The translations under genes and the position numbers were made by a program. DNA of 64,000 bases. Origin: Ulva prolifera. Its lineage: Eukaryota > Chlorophyta > Ulvophyceae > Ulvales > Ulvaceae. The notes under the pieces are model-generated. The model made no database searches and was not told where the DNA came from. It worked only from the letters and a program-made list of their open reading frames with translations. Positions within the stretch are counted from its first letter, which is position 1. Every line of letters begins with the position of its first letter. Where the stretch lies: positions 2,425,713-2,489,712 of the forward strand of contig CM041201.1 in NCBI GenBank assembly GCA_023078555.1, given 5' to 3'. Below are positions 44,301 through 54,205 of this stretch, one piece after another.

Positions 44301-47300
44301 AGCACCCTGTTCCTGCCATGAACTGGACTAACCTTCCAGCTGATGAGGAGAGGCGCCGGTGGATGGACTTGTGCCGCATGCCACCAGAGGTGTTTGATGA
44401 ACTGTATGACATGGTCTGCGATCTCATTTCAGAGTCCATGCCAGCAATCCCCACCCACAGGATGTATACGAAGCGTACTAAACTGCTAGTCACGTTGTAT
44501 TTTCTGGCCCATGTGCCAACTTTGAGGTGCATGAGCCGGCTGTTTGGCATCCCACACAATAGTATCTCCGAAATATGTGTGAAGCCCGTATTGGCAGCCC
44601 TTGAGACCGCTCTGTTGGAGGTTCCTGAGACAAAGCAGATCAGATTTCCCAGAGCTCTCGCTGAACAGAGACGAGTCGTGCGTGAGTTCAAAAACCGGTG
44701 GCATTTGCCAGCGATAGGTGCTGTAGACGGTAGCCTTATTCCCCAGCGCAAGCCGTCGTCAATGCAAGCAGGGGGCGATGCAGACGCGTTCTGGAGCTAC
44801 AAAGGTAGCCCGGCCAGCCTGCTGCTGGCTATCTGTGATGCAAACGGCCGATTTCTGTATGTGAATGCCGGTGCACCAGGCACCGTAGGTGACGCAGGTC
44901 TCTGGGGACGTTCAGACCTATGCACGCTGATCCAGGAAGGACTCTTTGCTGGTGCTGGTCAGCCCTTGACGGCAGGGGATGAGACCAAGGAGGTGCAGCC
45001 CTTCCTTGTTGGCGATGCAGCCTTCCCTCCGGGACCCCATATGATGAAGGTGTGGGACGTCCCTGGACAGCACGGTCAGGCGCAGTTTCGTGCGGAAGGG
45101 AAAGGAAAGTTCAATAGGTGTGTGATAAATTGCCGATGAGAGATTGAACGTGTCTTCGGCAGGCTCAAGGGGCGGTGGGCATTTTGCCGACGCAACACAT
45201 TCATACGGGATCCTGGGCTGATCAGGTCCGCTGTGCGAGTGTGTTGTGCCTTGCACAATTTTGTTGAGGACCGAAAACTAGAGTATGACCTAGAGTGGCA
45301 GGTTCAGGGTGGTGTAGAGGTGCAGGTTGCGCATGTGGGACCTGTTCCCATTGCACAGGCAGGTGCCGTAGGTGTAGCCGCAGCAGGCCGTGCAGTACGA
45401 GAGTTTCTCACAAAGTACGTGTCAACACTGCTGTAAACCTATGTATGGCAGCCCGAGTCATCTATCATACGATCTGGTTCCACAGTGCAGTTCATCAGAT
45501 TGATCCACAAAGAGGGTTGCGCGCCCCACCTGCTGACCTCAGCAGTCATCGAATTACCTCATCTACCAGTAGTTGAAACAAATCAAAAGCGGCTATGATC
45601 AAGCACTCATGGTCCCGGAGGTGGCCCTGTCTTATTCTGGGCCACAGCTCTCTGTGCCTTCTCCATTGCCTTGGAGGGAGACAACTCTGGCTGCTGCCTC
45701 ATAAAAATCGAGCAACTTCTGGACAGTCTGCTGTTCATTTGTTGCACTAGCAATGGCTGCCGCTGAAGCAGCCTTCTCCCTGGCAATAGCGGCAAGCGTT
45801 GCATTCCTCTCGCGTTCTACCTCAACCATAGCTGCTGTCTGTTTGGCAATCGCAGCGACCTTCTCCTTGGTCACTGCATGCATGACATCCCCAAACTTCT
45901 CCCCCCTCATTCGCTCTACCTTCACTGCATTCTCACCGCGAGAGACCTCGACCTGATCTGCCAACCGGCGGTCACGCCCGCTCACACGCCTGACGACAGC
46001 TGCGCCGCCATCACTCTTTCGGGCCTCACTGCCACCACCCACACTGCCACCCCCCGCACTGCCGCCTCCCACGCTGCCATCACCAGCAGCGGAACCTCCA
46101 GCACTGCCACGCCCCCCAACGTTGCCGCGGCCACCAGCGCTGCCACCCGCAGTGCCGCCACCGCCCACCACGCGAGGGTGGCGCCTCACGAACGGCCTTC
46201 CGTTTGAGGTGACGAGCTCTGCGTTCCCGCACATCATCGGCCCCCGGGGCCAACGGGTTCACCAGCTCACCCTCAAGAGTGGAATCCCAGGAGGACTCGG
46301 GCTCCGGTGCATGAACCGGCATGGGCTCATCCTCTGTATCAGATTCGACGGCGAGGGCCATCGCCACTGATGCAGCGAGCGCAGTCTTGCGCTGCGGAGC
46401 GCCATTGGACCGCCTAGCTGCTGGACCCGGCTCCCCTCCGACACAGCTACTTGTGGCACCCACCCCTGTCACTGCGCCTGGCTGCATGCTTGAGCCAGGG
46501 GCAGTGTTGCTGCCCTCTGCAGCTGTACTGCCACCGCCGGCCCGCTGCAGACCCCCCTCAGGCCGCTGAGCCAAGCCCTCCGACGCTGCCACAAGGCTGG
46601 GTGGACTGACAGGGGGATCCTCCAGTACGGGACTGACAGCCTTGGTGGGTGTCAAGGAGGTGCTGATCAGCGCATCATCGAACCGGGCATTCTTCTTCCA
46701 CACCGAGTGGAAGGTGGAAAACAGATGCCAGTCCGCAGTGGCGGCCGTGATGGCGTCATTGGCACTCTTGGGGACAGCTTCGTCACCTGAAAGTCCTGTC
46801 TGACCTTTTTTCATATCCGATGTCACTTGATACTGTACCTTGACCGCCTTGTATCTGTTCATCCACCTCTTCCAGAGGCTCTCTATACACTTGACGTCGA
46901 CAAGATGGCTAGGCTTATACTTTTTTCGATGATCCTTTGCACAAGTGGAATTATGCTGCTCATTCTGAGCAATCAGAGGCGCTACTCGCTCATGGTAGTC
47001 TAGCATGGCCCTTTCATACATGGCAGCAGCCTTCCCGGCCCTCCTCCATCACGCCGTCCTTTGCGCCGCCGATAGGAGAGTTTACAATAAAACATTCCAT
47101 AATGAGCTCCTCCTGCTCTTTGTTGAGAGGTTTTCTGCTACAGGGCACCTTCATGGTATCGGTAGCAGCCATACGTATTGAAATAATGTTCTTGAATAAT
47201 CGGAGCCGCATACAAACTCGTACTGAGATGTGTAGAAGTTAATTCAGGCTTTACATCAGTGATAGCTCCTTTCTGATCGTTTCGCATGGTCTCGCGACCA

Positions 47301-48501
47301 ATGGCCGTGACCGCGATCGCGACCATGACCGCGATCCTGGACTGTGAACCCCCCTCGGAGGGGTTCACGAGCCCGGTCGTTCACGATCGCCGTCACGAGA
47401 CAGATCGACGAATAACTCCCCACCAGCGTCATGAAACGTCAAACGAACGACACAGACGCACTTGAATCAACTATTTGTGTATAGTTGGCGTGTTGTTCTT
47501 GCTCTTTGCAACTTTTTTCACAACCCAGGTCAACCCACTGAACACGGCCTAAGCACAGGTGACAGTGACAGTGGCTCAAGTCTGGCCATCACGGGCTGGG
47601 CGCCTCTGGCGCCATGGCTTGCAAGCCAGCAATGTAGCGTATACAGCGTACTTTTCAAACCCCCCAGATGAGAGCCAACGTACCATACGCGTATTTGTGC
47701 TTAACGTACTTTATCACGAAACGTACTAATGCAACTCTGTTTGGAACTGTGCCAAACCTGTCAGCCACAGATAGCTCGTGAAACAGCAGTGCGGGTGCTG
47801 CTGCAGCCTCACTGAAGCAGCTGACCAAGAACCTCGCGTGCGAGTGGGCGCGGGACGGCATCCGCGTCAACGCGGTCGCGCCGTGGTACACCGCCACCCC
47901 CGCCGCTGCCGCCGCGCTGCGTGCAGACCCGCAGTACGAGGCCGTCGTGCTCGGCCGCACGCCGCTCGGCCGCATCGGGCAACCCGCCGAGATCGCCGGT
48001 GCGCCCCACCCCTTCTCCTTGTGCAGCTCCCTCCTCACAGACACAGCATCTTGTACACCGTTATCGTTGTCTCAGACCGGCAAAATGCACTTCCTGGCCG
48101 TAGCGTCCAAGCAGTTTGCGGTGTCTTCAAGAATGATGGCCATTCTGCCAGTCCACACCATTCACCGTGACTGCGCAGGCACGCGCCGAGTGCACTGCAG
48201 TGCAGCCGCGTTACTGCGTTGCATTGCAAGACCAGCGCAGTGCACAGACTGCAGTGCGTGCATACATGCCACTGACGCCGAGGAACCCAGTCCCTAAACA
48301 TGGCCACGTGTACGTCACCTTAGCGCCCATGCATGTGTAACAGCGACGGTGGCAGCGGGTGCAGCGGTGATGGCCTTCTTGGCGTCGCCGGCGGCGGCGT
48401 ATATGACGGGGCAGACGCTCACCGTTGACGGTGGCCACAGCGTGATGGGCATCTACGCAGAGGCTCAGGGGGATGTCGCCTCCAGCGGCGCCCGCTTCTA
48501 G
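41357..48501 (+). CDS. Tropinone-reductase-like short-chain dehydrogenase (T4), with a transposon-laden intron
   Basis: Five exons: 41357-41435, 41992-42189, 42895-43128, 47807-47998, 48365-48501; 279 residues, co-linear with T2. Motifs are TGGTSGIG, NNVGTNRRK, LNSSVAGG, YAMTK, RVNAVAPW and TVDGGHSVMG. Differences from T2 include LSDQGH for FSDQGH, KAALDA for KGALDA and LKQLTKNLA for LNQLTRNLV. Intron 3 is 4678 bp (484 bp in T2) because a hAT-like element containing a PIF/Harbinger element lies in it; the splice sites (AAAG|GTGAGG and CTGCAG|CC) are intact, so splicing may still work. NAD(P)-dependent oxidoreductase, substrate unknown. Whether the long intron lowers expression is open. Confidence 0.88.
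44069..45436 (+). CDS. Harbinger transposase (DDE_Tnp_4), with one in-frame TGA
   Basis: The frame starts at ATG 44069 and gives about 455 codons including one TGA at 45137-45139. The N-terminal part (MNWTNLPADEERRRWMDLC, then an HTH-like stretch PTLRCMSRLFGIPHNSISE) precedes the catalytic core. The first Asp is in GAVDGSLIPQ, the second in FLVGDAAFPPG and the Glu in EIERVFGRLKGRW, followed by VCCALHNF. The TGA falls between the second Asp and the Glu, four codons before the catalytic Glu; the frame on both sides is otherwise open and conserved. Known role: it cuts and joins the element ends together with the Myb-like partner. As read it would end before the last catalytic residue, so it is inactive unless the TGA is read through or is a sequence error. 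Confidence 0.88.
45632..47172 (-). CDS. Harbinger Myb/SANT-like DNA-binding protein, frameshifted
   Basis: On the minus strand MKVPCSRKPLNKEQEELIME begins near 47154 (an in-frame Met also at 47172). It is followed by AMLDYHERVAPLIAQNEQH, IESLWKRWMNRYKAVKVQYQ and WHLFSTFHSVWKK, a trihelix/SANT-like pattern found in the second Harbinger gene. A Ser/Pro/Ala-rich middle and a C-terminal coiled coil (VAAIAKQTAAMVEVERERNA) end with a stop at 45632. The reading frame shifts twice, near 47025-47040 and again near 46190-46210. The middle has GGGS-like repeats. In this superfamily the partner carries the transposase into the nucleus and to the element ends. The copy is degraded but young, judging by the long open stretches. 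Confidence 0.75.
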
Positions 48502-49054
48502 AGCCGCATCTGATGCCTCTCCAACAAACAGCTGGCGGATTTTGTGGACCTGGCATCTCTGCAGCTACTGTGTCGGGGAGACAGGCGCGCTTACCAGGGT
48601 GGCTGCTTGAACGCACGCGGCTGACACCTCGCCCGTGTATAGATGCTGGCACTCTTTGCTTGCACATGCTGTTGGCAATTAGTCATGCTTGCAAGCGCAA
48701 GCATGCATTCCGGACGGCCGCCGACAGGCAGCACCGGGGCTCGTTTGCACTGCGTATGCGTGCCACGCACCGCTAGCGCTGCGGTGTTCACGTGTGGTGG
48801 CGACCAGATGCCATAGTTTTGCACTATCTGATTGGACCACGGGGCCTCCGGGTGCTGCGTAGCAGCGCTGGTCCAGGTGTGCGTGAGCGGCCCCGCATTG
48901 CCCACCCTGCCTAGCAGGCAGCGGCTGCGCACACTACCTCGGGCAATCCAGCGTCGGCTCCGCTGGCTGTACCCCTCATCCATGTGATCGACCTTCAAGG
49001 ACTACAGATACTGTGTCTTGGGACTGTTGCTTCAGGATACACTCATGATCTTGT
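48502..49054. other. 3' flank of T4
   Basis: It is colinear with 34168-34569 and carries some extra sequence at 48890-49020. No gene is recognised. Confidence 0.45.
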
Positions 49055-49790
49055 GCAAAGTAGCGCCAGGGGGACATCCTGTCAAAGAGGCAGTCTGGCC
49101 ATGATGGGGTGTAAGGCAATGCCAACTGACATGACATGCGACACCCGGAATGCCACGCAATTATGTTGATAATATAGAAATTCTGAACAGCCTTGCGATC
49201 TGACTGCGGCGGCAGAGCCTCCAACTGGGCCCACTGCACAATCATTGCAGAGCATCTCGACTCTGAACAACACGTGAGACTCATTCACAGGATGCCCCTG
49301 ACAGGTACTGTCATTCGAGCAGGTGCTGCCGCAGGCCTGTGCCGTTGAACAGGGAGTCAAAGGGCTGAAGTACATGCATCCTGTCATGCTGCAGCTACAC
49401 ATGCCACGCACAACGATGGCCGGAACCCCCTGGTACAGAGTTGGACGTCCATGGTACCCTGTTGCTGGAAGCTTGAGCCTGAGCTGCAAAGCAGTGTGTC
49501 TAGTCTAGCTGTATTGTAATATGTTCTTACAGAAGACTGACACGGGCATATATAAACCCAAAACAAAGAAGGAGCTTTCTAAGGCAACATTTGTACACAC
49601 AGCCACACTACAGCACTTCTGTGCTGTGATGTAATGACTGATGTGTTGCTTGAGTAGCAACATTTGTGCTGTGCATGTTTCACGCTGCTTTGACTACTCT
49701 GTGAGGTTTGGCATCAGCATGGCAGCCTCAGCGTGCCATCCAGTGGCCATCCAGTGGCCGCCCCGGCTGTCTACGCTACACTAAACTAAT
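49055..49790. repeat. Block S, copy 3
   Basis: This third copy is nearest in sequence to copy 1 (16540), and like it lies downstream of an NLR gene. The minus-strand Cys-rich frame is 49489-49082 (GHPVNESHVLFRVEMLCNDC). There is no known domain. Confidence 0.75.
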
Positions 49791-50542
49791 GTCCGGCTCA
49801 GCATGCTTGCTACGGCAGTGGCCAGCTTCAATCATTGCAGATCCCATGACAGGTTGCTCCACCGGCTTGCACACAGTCAAAATTGGACTGCTCTACAATG
49901 TCTGCACATGCGCACAGGCTGTCAACATGTCTGTGAAAAGGCGCCTTGCACAGTGCTGCTGCATGCTCTGCACTGGAGCCAATGCTCTGGAATTTGTTGT
50001 ACCTTCTCCACACGTCCGAGCACTGGGCACATGCATCATGAAAAAACGGGAGGGGTGTATACATGTTACTTGTAAAGCGGCTGCTTGTAAAGCGGCTGCA
50101 CTGCTTGCGATCTCAAACCTCGCGGATCCCTTGAGAGAGGGACATCGACTTGACCGCTGTTAGTGCAGCCATGGATCCTGTAGTACAGGAGCCCTGGGAG
50201 TCACCACAGGCGAAGGCATAGGTGAAGGTGATCAGCATGACGAACATGCCAGACACTGCAGTGGTGGCACACGCACCTTCTCTTGAATCATAAATGCCCA
50301 GACCACTGGTGACAACCACTGAAAAGTCCATCAGTGGCAAAGGGTCCAGTAGCTGCTGATGCAAAGAACCATAGCCGCAGCACACTGCTGCAATGTGTAC
50401 AAGGCTGGTGACAGTGTTGCCTCCTGTACTAGGCTGGTGACAGTGTTGACAAGGCTGGTGTTGCCTCCTGTGCGTGGCTGTGTGGAATTGTCTGCTTCTC
50501 CTTTCATGAGGATATATGCACACAGCTGCACCATGCATGCAC
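49791..50542. other. 3' flank of NLR copy II
   Basis: It holds a local set of short repeats at about 50400-50475 (AGGCTGGTGACAGTGTTG, GTTGCCTCCTGT). The rest aligns partly with 17261-17576. There is no supported gene; a 141-codon minus frame at 50538-50113 lacks recognisable features. Confidence 0.45.
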
Positions 50543-53500
50543 TCACGCCCTGGCCAGGCTGTGGAATCTCACTTTGATGCCCTCTGGAACAGCTGCTAGA
50601 CTCTTGCATCCACTGAGATTGAGAGGCCGTAGCTGGCAACAGCCGCTGATGCCCTCTGGCAGGTGTGTTAGCCTCCTGCAATCCTTGAGGTTGAGGTGCT
50701 GTAGCTGGCTGCAGCCGCTGATGCCCTCAGGCAGGTGTGTTAGCCTCCTGCAATCCTTGAGGTTGAGGTGCTGTAGCTGGCTGCAGCCGCTGATGCCCTC
50801 AGGCAGGTGTGTTAGCCTCCTGCAATCCTTGAGGTTGAGGTGCTGTAGCTGGCTGCAGCCGCTGATGCCCTCAGGCAGGTGTGTTAGCCTCCCGCAACTG
50901 CAGAGGTCCAGGTGCTGTAGCTGGCTGCAGCCTCTGATGCCCTCTGGCAGTTGTGTAAGACTCTTGCAATCACTGAGGTCGAGGTGCTGTAGCTGGCTGC
51001 AGCCTCTGATGCCCTCTGGCAGTTGTGTAAGACTCATGCAACCCCTGAGGTCGAGGTGCTGTAGCTGGCTGCAGCGGATGATGCCCTCAGGTAGTTGTGT
51101 AAGACTAATGCAACCGCTGAGGTCGAGGTGCTGTAGCTGGCTGCAATCGCTGAGGCCCTCAGGCAGTTGTGTCAGATTCTCGCACAAGCAGAGGTCGAGG
51201 TGCTGTAGCTGGCTGCAACCGCTGATGCCCTCTGGCAGGTGTGTTAGACTCCCGCATTCTGAGAGGTTGAGGAGCTGTAGCTGGCTGCAGCGGCTGATGC
51301 CCTCAGGCAGTTGTGTAAGACGCTGGCATCTGCTGAGGTCGAGGTGCTGTAGCTGGCTGCAGCCGCTGATGCCCTCTGGCAGTTGTGTAAGACTCTTGCA
51401 CAAGAAAAGGTTGAGGTGCTGTAGCTGGCTGCAACCGCTGATGCCCTCTGGCAGTTGTGTAAGACTCTCGCAGAAGGTGAGGTCGAGGTGCTGTAGCTGG
51501 TTGCAGCGGCTGATGCCCTGAGGCAGTTGTGCAAGACTGAAGCATCTGCTGAGGTTGAGGTGCTGTAGCTGGCTGCAGCCGCTGATGCCCTCTGGCAGTT
51601 GTGTAAGACTCTTGCACAAGAAAAGGTTGAGGTGCTGTAGCTGGCTGCAACCGCTGATGCCCTCTGGCAGTTGTGTAAGACTCTCGCAGAAGGTGAGGTC
51701 GAGGTGCTGTAGCTGGCTGCAGCAGCTGATGCCCTCTGGCAGTTGTGCAAGACGCTGGCATCTGCTGAGGTCGAGGTGCTGTAGCTGGCTGCAGCCGCTG
51801 ATGCCCTCTGGCAGTTGTGTAAGACTGTTGCACAAGACAAGGTTGAGGTGCTGTAGCTGGCTGCAGCCGCTGATGCCCTCTGGCAGTTGTTTAAGACTGT
51901 CGCACCCGCTGAGGTCGAGGTGCTGTAGCCGGCTGCAGTCGCTGATGCCCTCTGGCAGTTGTGCAAGACTGAAGCATCTGCTGAGGTCAAGGTGCTGTAG
52001 CTGGCTGCAGCCGCTGATGCCCTCTGGCAGTTGTGCAAGACGCTGGCATCTGCTGAGGTCGAGGTGCTGTAGCTTGCTGCAGCCGCTGATGCCCTGCGGC
52101 AGCTGTCTCATGAACATGCTCCCACTGAGGTCAAGGTGCTCCAGCTTCCCCAGCTTCCCCAGTTGCTCCAGCTTCCCCAGCTTCCCCAGTTGCTCCACTG
52201 GAACATCGGACAATGTTTGCATCCTGAGGAACCTGAGCATGGGCCAGCAGCAACGGTACTCACCAGCCGTTTCCTCCGCACATCCGTGAAATTCCAGCCA
52301 TAGCCACTGCAGCCTTGGCGCGCATAAGCATAGCCAACGCTCTTCCCAGTGCGAACTGGCCCCATCGACCACTGCGCAGGCTCGTAACTGCCTCCCATCG
52401 ACCTTCAACTTTGGATCAATCGATGCATCCGCGACATGACCTGCCGGCTGGTGCGAGCTGATGTACCGCAACGATGAGGATGCATAGCTGTGTGCACTGC
52501 CTGAGAGGCTGCGCTCTTGGTCCTCCATTGACAGTCGCAGCGCAATGTCTCGCAGGATGTCGTGCATGTAGTACTCACGCGTATGATGGTGAAGTATTCT
52601 GACGGAATCTGGTGCCACAGCCCTGGACACGAGGCTGCGGCTGACGAGTTGCTCGAGCTTGCCGGCGGCTGCCTTCACGCTGGCGGGCGTGTGCAGGGGC
52701 GCGTGCGTCGCAAAGAGGTGCAGCAGAGCCTCCTCCCCCACCCTCGCATCCTCAGGGAACATCGCAAAGTCCATGAAGCACTCCTTCAGTGACGGGGGCA
52801 AGATGTCAACACTTGTGGCGCAGGTCCGGGTGACATCATCATCACGTGTACCTGCTGCCCTCTGCGCCTTCTGCACTTCCAGGCGATCCTCCCAAGCCTC
52901 CGCTGTCCTGCAGTGCCGCAGTGCGCCGCCGAGCACTTCCAGCGCGAGGGGATTGCCGTCGCAGCTCTGCAGCAGCTCTGAGCAGGCAGCGGCAGGCACA
53001 TACTCTGGCGGAATCGCATCGGCCGACCCAAAGGCATGGTGGCAGAACAGCTGCTTTGCAGGCCCTTCTTCGAGGAGACCAGGCTTGTGAATGCGCAGCT
53101 CACGCATGCGCGTGACTTCACCTGTGCTTGGATCGCGGGGAAGGTAAGACAGAGTCTCTTCGCTCCTCGTCGTAACAATGAGCCTGCTTCCGTCATGCCG
53201 CAGACTGGGCTGCGTGGCAAAATTCAAAGCCGCCAGCTGCAGCGGACGGCCCTGCGACCATGGCCACAAGTCATCCAGCACCAGGAGCATCGCCCGACCC
53301 CGCTCATCTCCGCCGTGCGTCAGCCGGGCCAGTGCCTGCAGTCCCTCAGCCGCGGTTGAGAAGGGAACAGCCTTGCGGGGATACAGCTTGACAAATGCCG
53401 CCTCGAGAAGGCGCAGCATTTCTCTGTCGTTTGCATCTTTCCCGACCGTCAGCCACACAGCATCATCAAAGCGCGACCTGGCGCGCTCAAACACTGCGCG

Positions 53501-54205
53501 GGCGATGGTCGTCTTGCCGATGCCGCCAGCCCCGACGATGCCGATGTTGCGGTTGTCCTTGAGCTGCTCGTCAATAAGGGGCACGAGGTCGTCGCAGTGC
53601 TGGAAGACGTGCTTCGGCAGGGCAGGCTCACTGCACTGCGGCAGCTCGCTCGATGGGCCTCTGTGGGGATGCATAGACGGTAACCTGCCGAAGCGGATGC
53701 GGGGCGCTGTGGGCACAGGCCCCGCCATGCGCTTCAGCGTTGAAAACAGCTGCATACTCGTGTCCAGCTTACAGAACTTCTGCAGTGAGCAGCGCAGTTC
53801 CTTGGGCTTGCTACTATGCACAAGTCGCTGCCACCATCTTTGTGGCTTGTGTTGCACGTGCAGCAGGAGCACCTCGGCCTCCTGCAGAGTGTCACACAGG
53901 GCCCGATAATCTGACCGGTGGCACGCAAATTTAGGCAGATCCGTCAGCTGGTCGAGGGCATGTGCGGCGTTCAGGAGCGCCTCGTCGCTCAGCTGAACGA
54001 GCAGCTTCCGGCACTGCTTCGGGTGGCCGCCAATGGCTATTCCACGTTCTACCAGCCACTGAATGGACTCTTCAGCAGCCCAGCCGGCGACATCGCTGAC
54101 GATCGGCAGAGGGATGGCTTTCTTCAAGGTGGCGCCTGCTGCCTTTCCCGCAGCCTTGCCTGCATTCTCGCCTGCTTTCTTGCGTGCTTCCTTCCCACAA
54201 ATCAT
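50543..54205 (-). CDS. NB-ARC/LRR receptor protein (plant-type NLR), copy II
   Basis: One uninterrupted frame of 1220 codons from ATG 54205 (MICGKEARKKAG); an in-frame acceptor-like CTGCAG just upstream leaves room for an earlier exon. The N-terminal 200 residues are helical, Gly/Ala/Lys-rich at the start, with no TIR or RPW8 pattern. NB-ARC spans about 200-560: P-loop GIVGAGGIGKTT (about 223), kinase-2 LLVLDDLW (about 308), RNBS-B GSRLIVTTR (about 340), GNPLAL (about 418), CFMDFAMFPED (about 477) and YYMHDILRDIA (about 546). From about 690 there are about 22 LRRs of 24 residues (SGCSQLQHLDLSxCxSLTQLPEGI). NLRs are cytosolic ATP/ADP switches for pathogen sensing in land plants; the role in algae is unproven. 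All switch motifs are intact, unlike copy I. Confidence 0.92.
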   Translation of the reverse strand: MICGKEARKKAGENAGKAAGKAAGATLKKAIPLPIVSDVAGWAAEESIQWLVERGIAIGGHPKQCRKLLVQLSDEALLNAAHALDQLTDLPKFACHRSDYRALCDTLQEAEVLLLHVQHKPQRWWQRLVHSSKPKELRCSLQKFCKLDTSMQLFSTLKRMAGPVPTAPRIRFGRLPSMHPHRGPSSELPQCSEPALPKHVFQHCDDLVPLIDEQLKDNRNIGIVGAGGIGKTTIARAVFERARSRFDDAVWLTVGKDANDREMLRLLEAAFVKLYPRKAVPFSTAAEGLQALARLTHGGDERGRAMLLVLDDLWPWSQGRPLQLAALNFATQPSLRHDGSRLIVTTRSEETLSYLPRDPSTGEVTRMRELRIHKPGLLEEGPAKQLFCHHAFGSADAIPPEYVPAAACSELLQSCDGNPLALEVLGGALRHCRTAEAWEDRLEVQKAQRAAGTRDDDVTRTCATSVDILPPSLKECFMDFAMFPEDARVGEEALLHLFATHAPLHTPASVKAAAGKLEQLVSRSLVSRAVAPDSVRILHHHTREYYMHDILRDIALRLSMEDQERSLSGSAHSYASSSLRYISSHQPAGHVADASIDPKLKVDGRQLRACAVVDGASSHWEERWLCLCAPRLQWLWLEFHGCAEETAGEYRCCWPMLRFLRMQTLSDVPVEQLGKLGKLEQLGKLGKLEHLDLSGSMFMRQLPQGISGCSKLQHLDLSRCQRLAQLPEGISGCSQLQHLDLSRCFSLAQLPEGISDCSRLQHLDLSGCDSLKQLPEGISGCSQLQHLNLVLCNSLTQLPEGISGCSQLQHLDLSRCQRLAQLPEGISCCSQLQHLDLTFCESLTQLPEGISGCSQLQHLNLFLCKSLTQLPEGISGCSQLQHLNLSRCFSLAQLPQGISRCNQLQHLDLTFCESLTQLPEGISGCSQLQHLNLFLCKSLTQLPEGISGCSQLQHLDLSRCQRLTQLPEGISRCSQLQLLNLSECGSLTHLPEGISGCSQLQHLDLCLCENLTQLPEGLSDCSQLQHLDLSGCISLTQLPEGIIRCSQLQHLDLRGCMSLTQLPEGIRGCSQLQHLDLSDCKSLTQLPEGIRGCSQLQHLDLCSCGRLTHLPEGISGCSQLQHLNLKDCRRLTHLPEGISGCSQLQHLNLKDCRRLTHLPEGISGCSQLQHLNLKDCRRLTHLPEGISGCCQLRPLNLSGCKSLAAVPEGIKVRFHSLARA
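50590..52140 (-). repeat. 72-bp LRR-coding tandem repeats
   Basis: About 22 direct units of 72 bp encode the LRRs. Three consecutive units at about 50665-50882 are identical or nearly so (NLKDCRRLTHLPEGI three times). A two-unit block (LTFCESLTQLPEGI, NLFLCKSLTQLPEGI) occurs twice, at about 51400-51490 and 51600-51700. This points to recent unequal exchange. NLR copy I has only about three units. Confidence 0.9.

Larger units (their letters stand above)
43857..47549. mobile_element. PIF/Harbinger DNA transposon
   Basis: The 15-bp terminal inverted repeats are GGCTGTGTTCAGTGG (43857-43871) and, at the other end, the complement of GGCCGTGTTCAGTGG (47535-47549). The 3-bp target duplication TAA (43854-43856, 47550-47552) is the family signature. 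Inside are the two genes expected of the superfamily, a DDE transposase (plus strand) and a Myb/SANT-like protein (minus strand). Subterminal repeats of CCGGTCACGCTGGCGGTC (left) and GACCGCGATCGCGACC (right) may be binding sites. Length 3.7 kb. Both genes are interrupted, so this copy probably needs help to move. Confidence 0.9.
43589..47739. mobile_element. hAT-like non-autonomous element, split by a PIF/Harbinger element
   Basis: The ends are CAGAGTTGCATTAATACG (left) and the reverse complement CAGAGTTGCATTAGTACG (right); CAGAG is a typical hAT terminus. Flanking 8-mers ATTGGAAC and TTTGGAAC form a target duplication with one mismatch that fits the hAT preference nTnnnnAn. Removing the inner Harbinger leaves about 455 bp, MITE-sized, with no coding capacity and with repeated TACGCGTA and CGTACTTTATCA stretches near both ends. 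It sits in intron 3 of T4 and is absent from T2, so it inserted after the tandem duplication. Confidence 0.8.

Noticed and set aside
50590-52140. Regular direct repeats resembling a CRISPR array
   Set aside because: The units are contiguous 72-bp coding repeats without spacers in a eukaryotic gene.
50574-52289. Long plus-strand and alternative minus-strand frames (up to 315 codons) over the LRR region
   Set aside because: The 72-bp repeat is a multiple of three, so any frame without a stop in one unit stays open through the array. They are shadows of the NLR gene.
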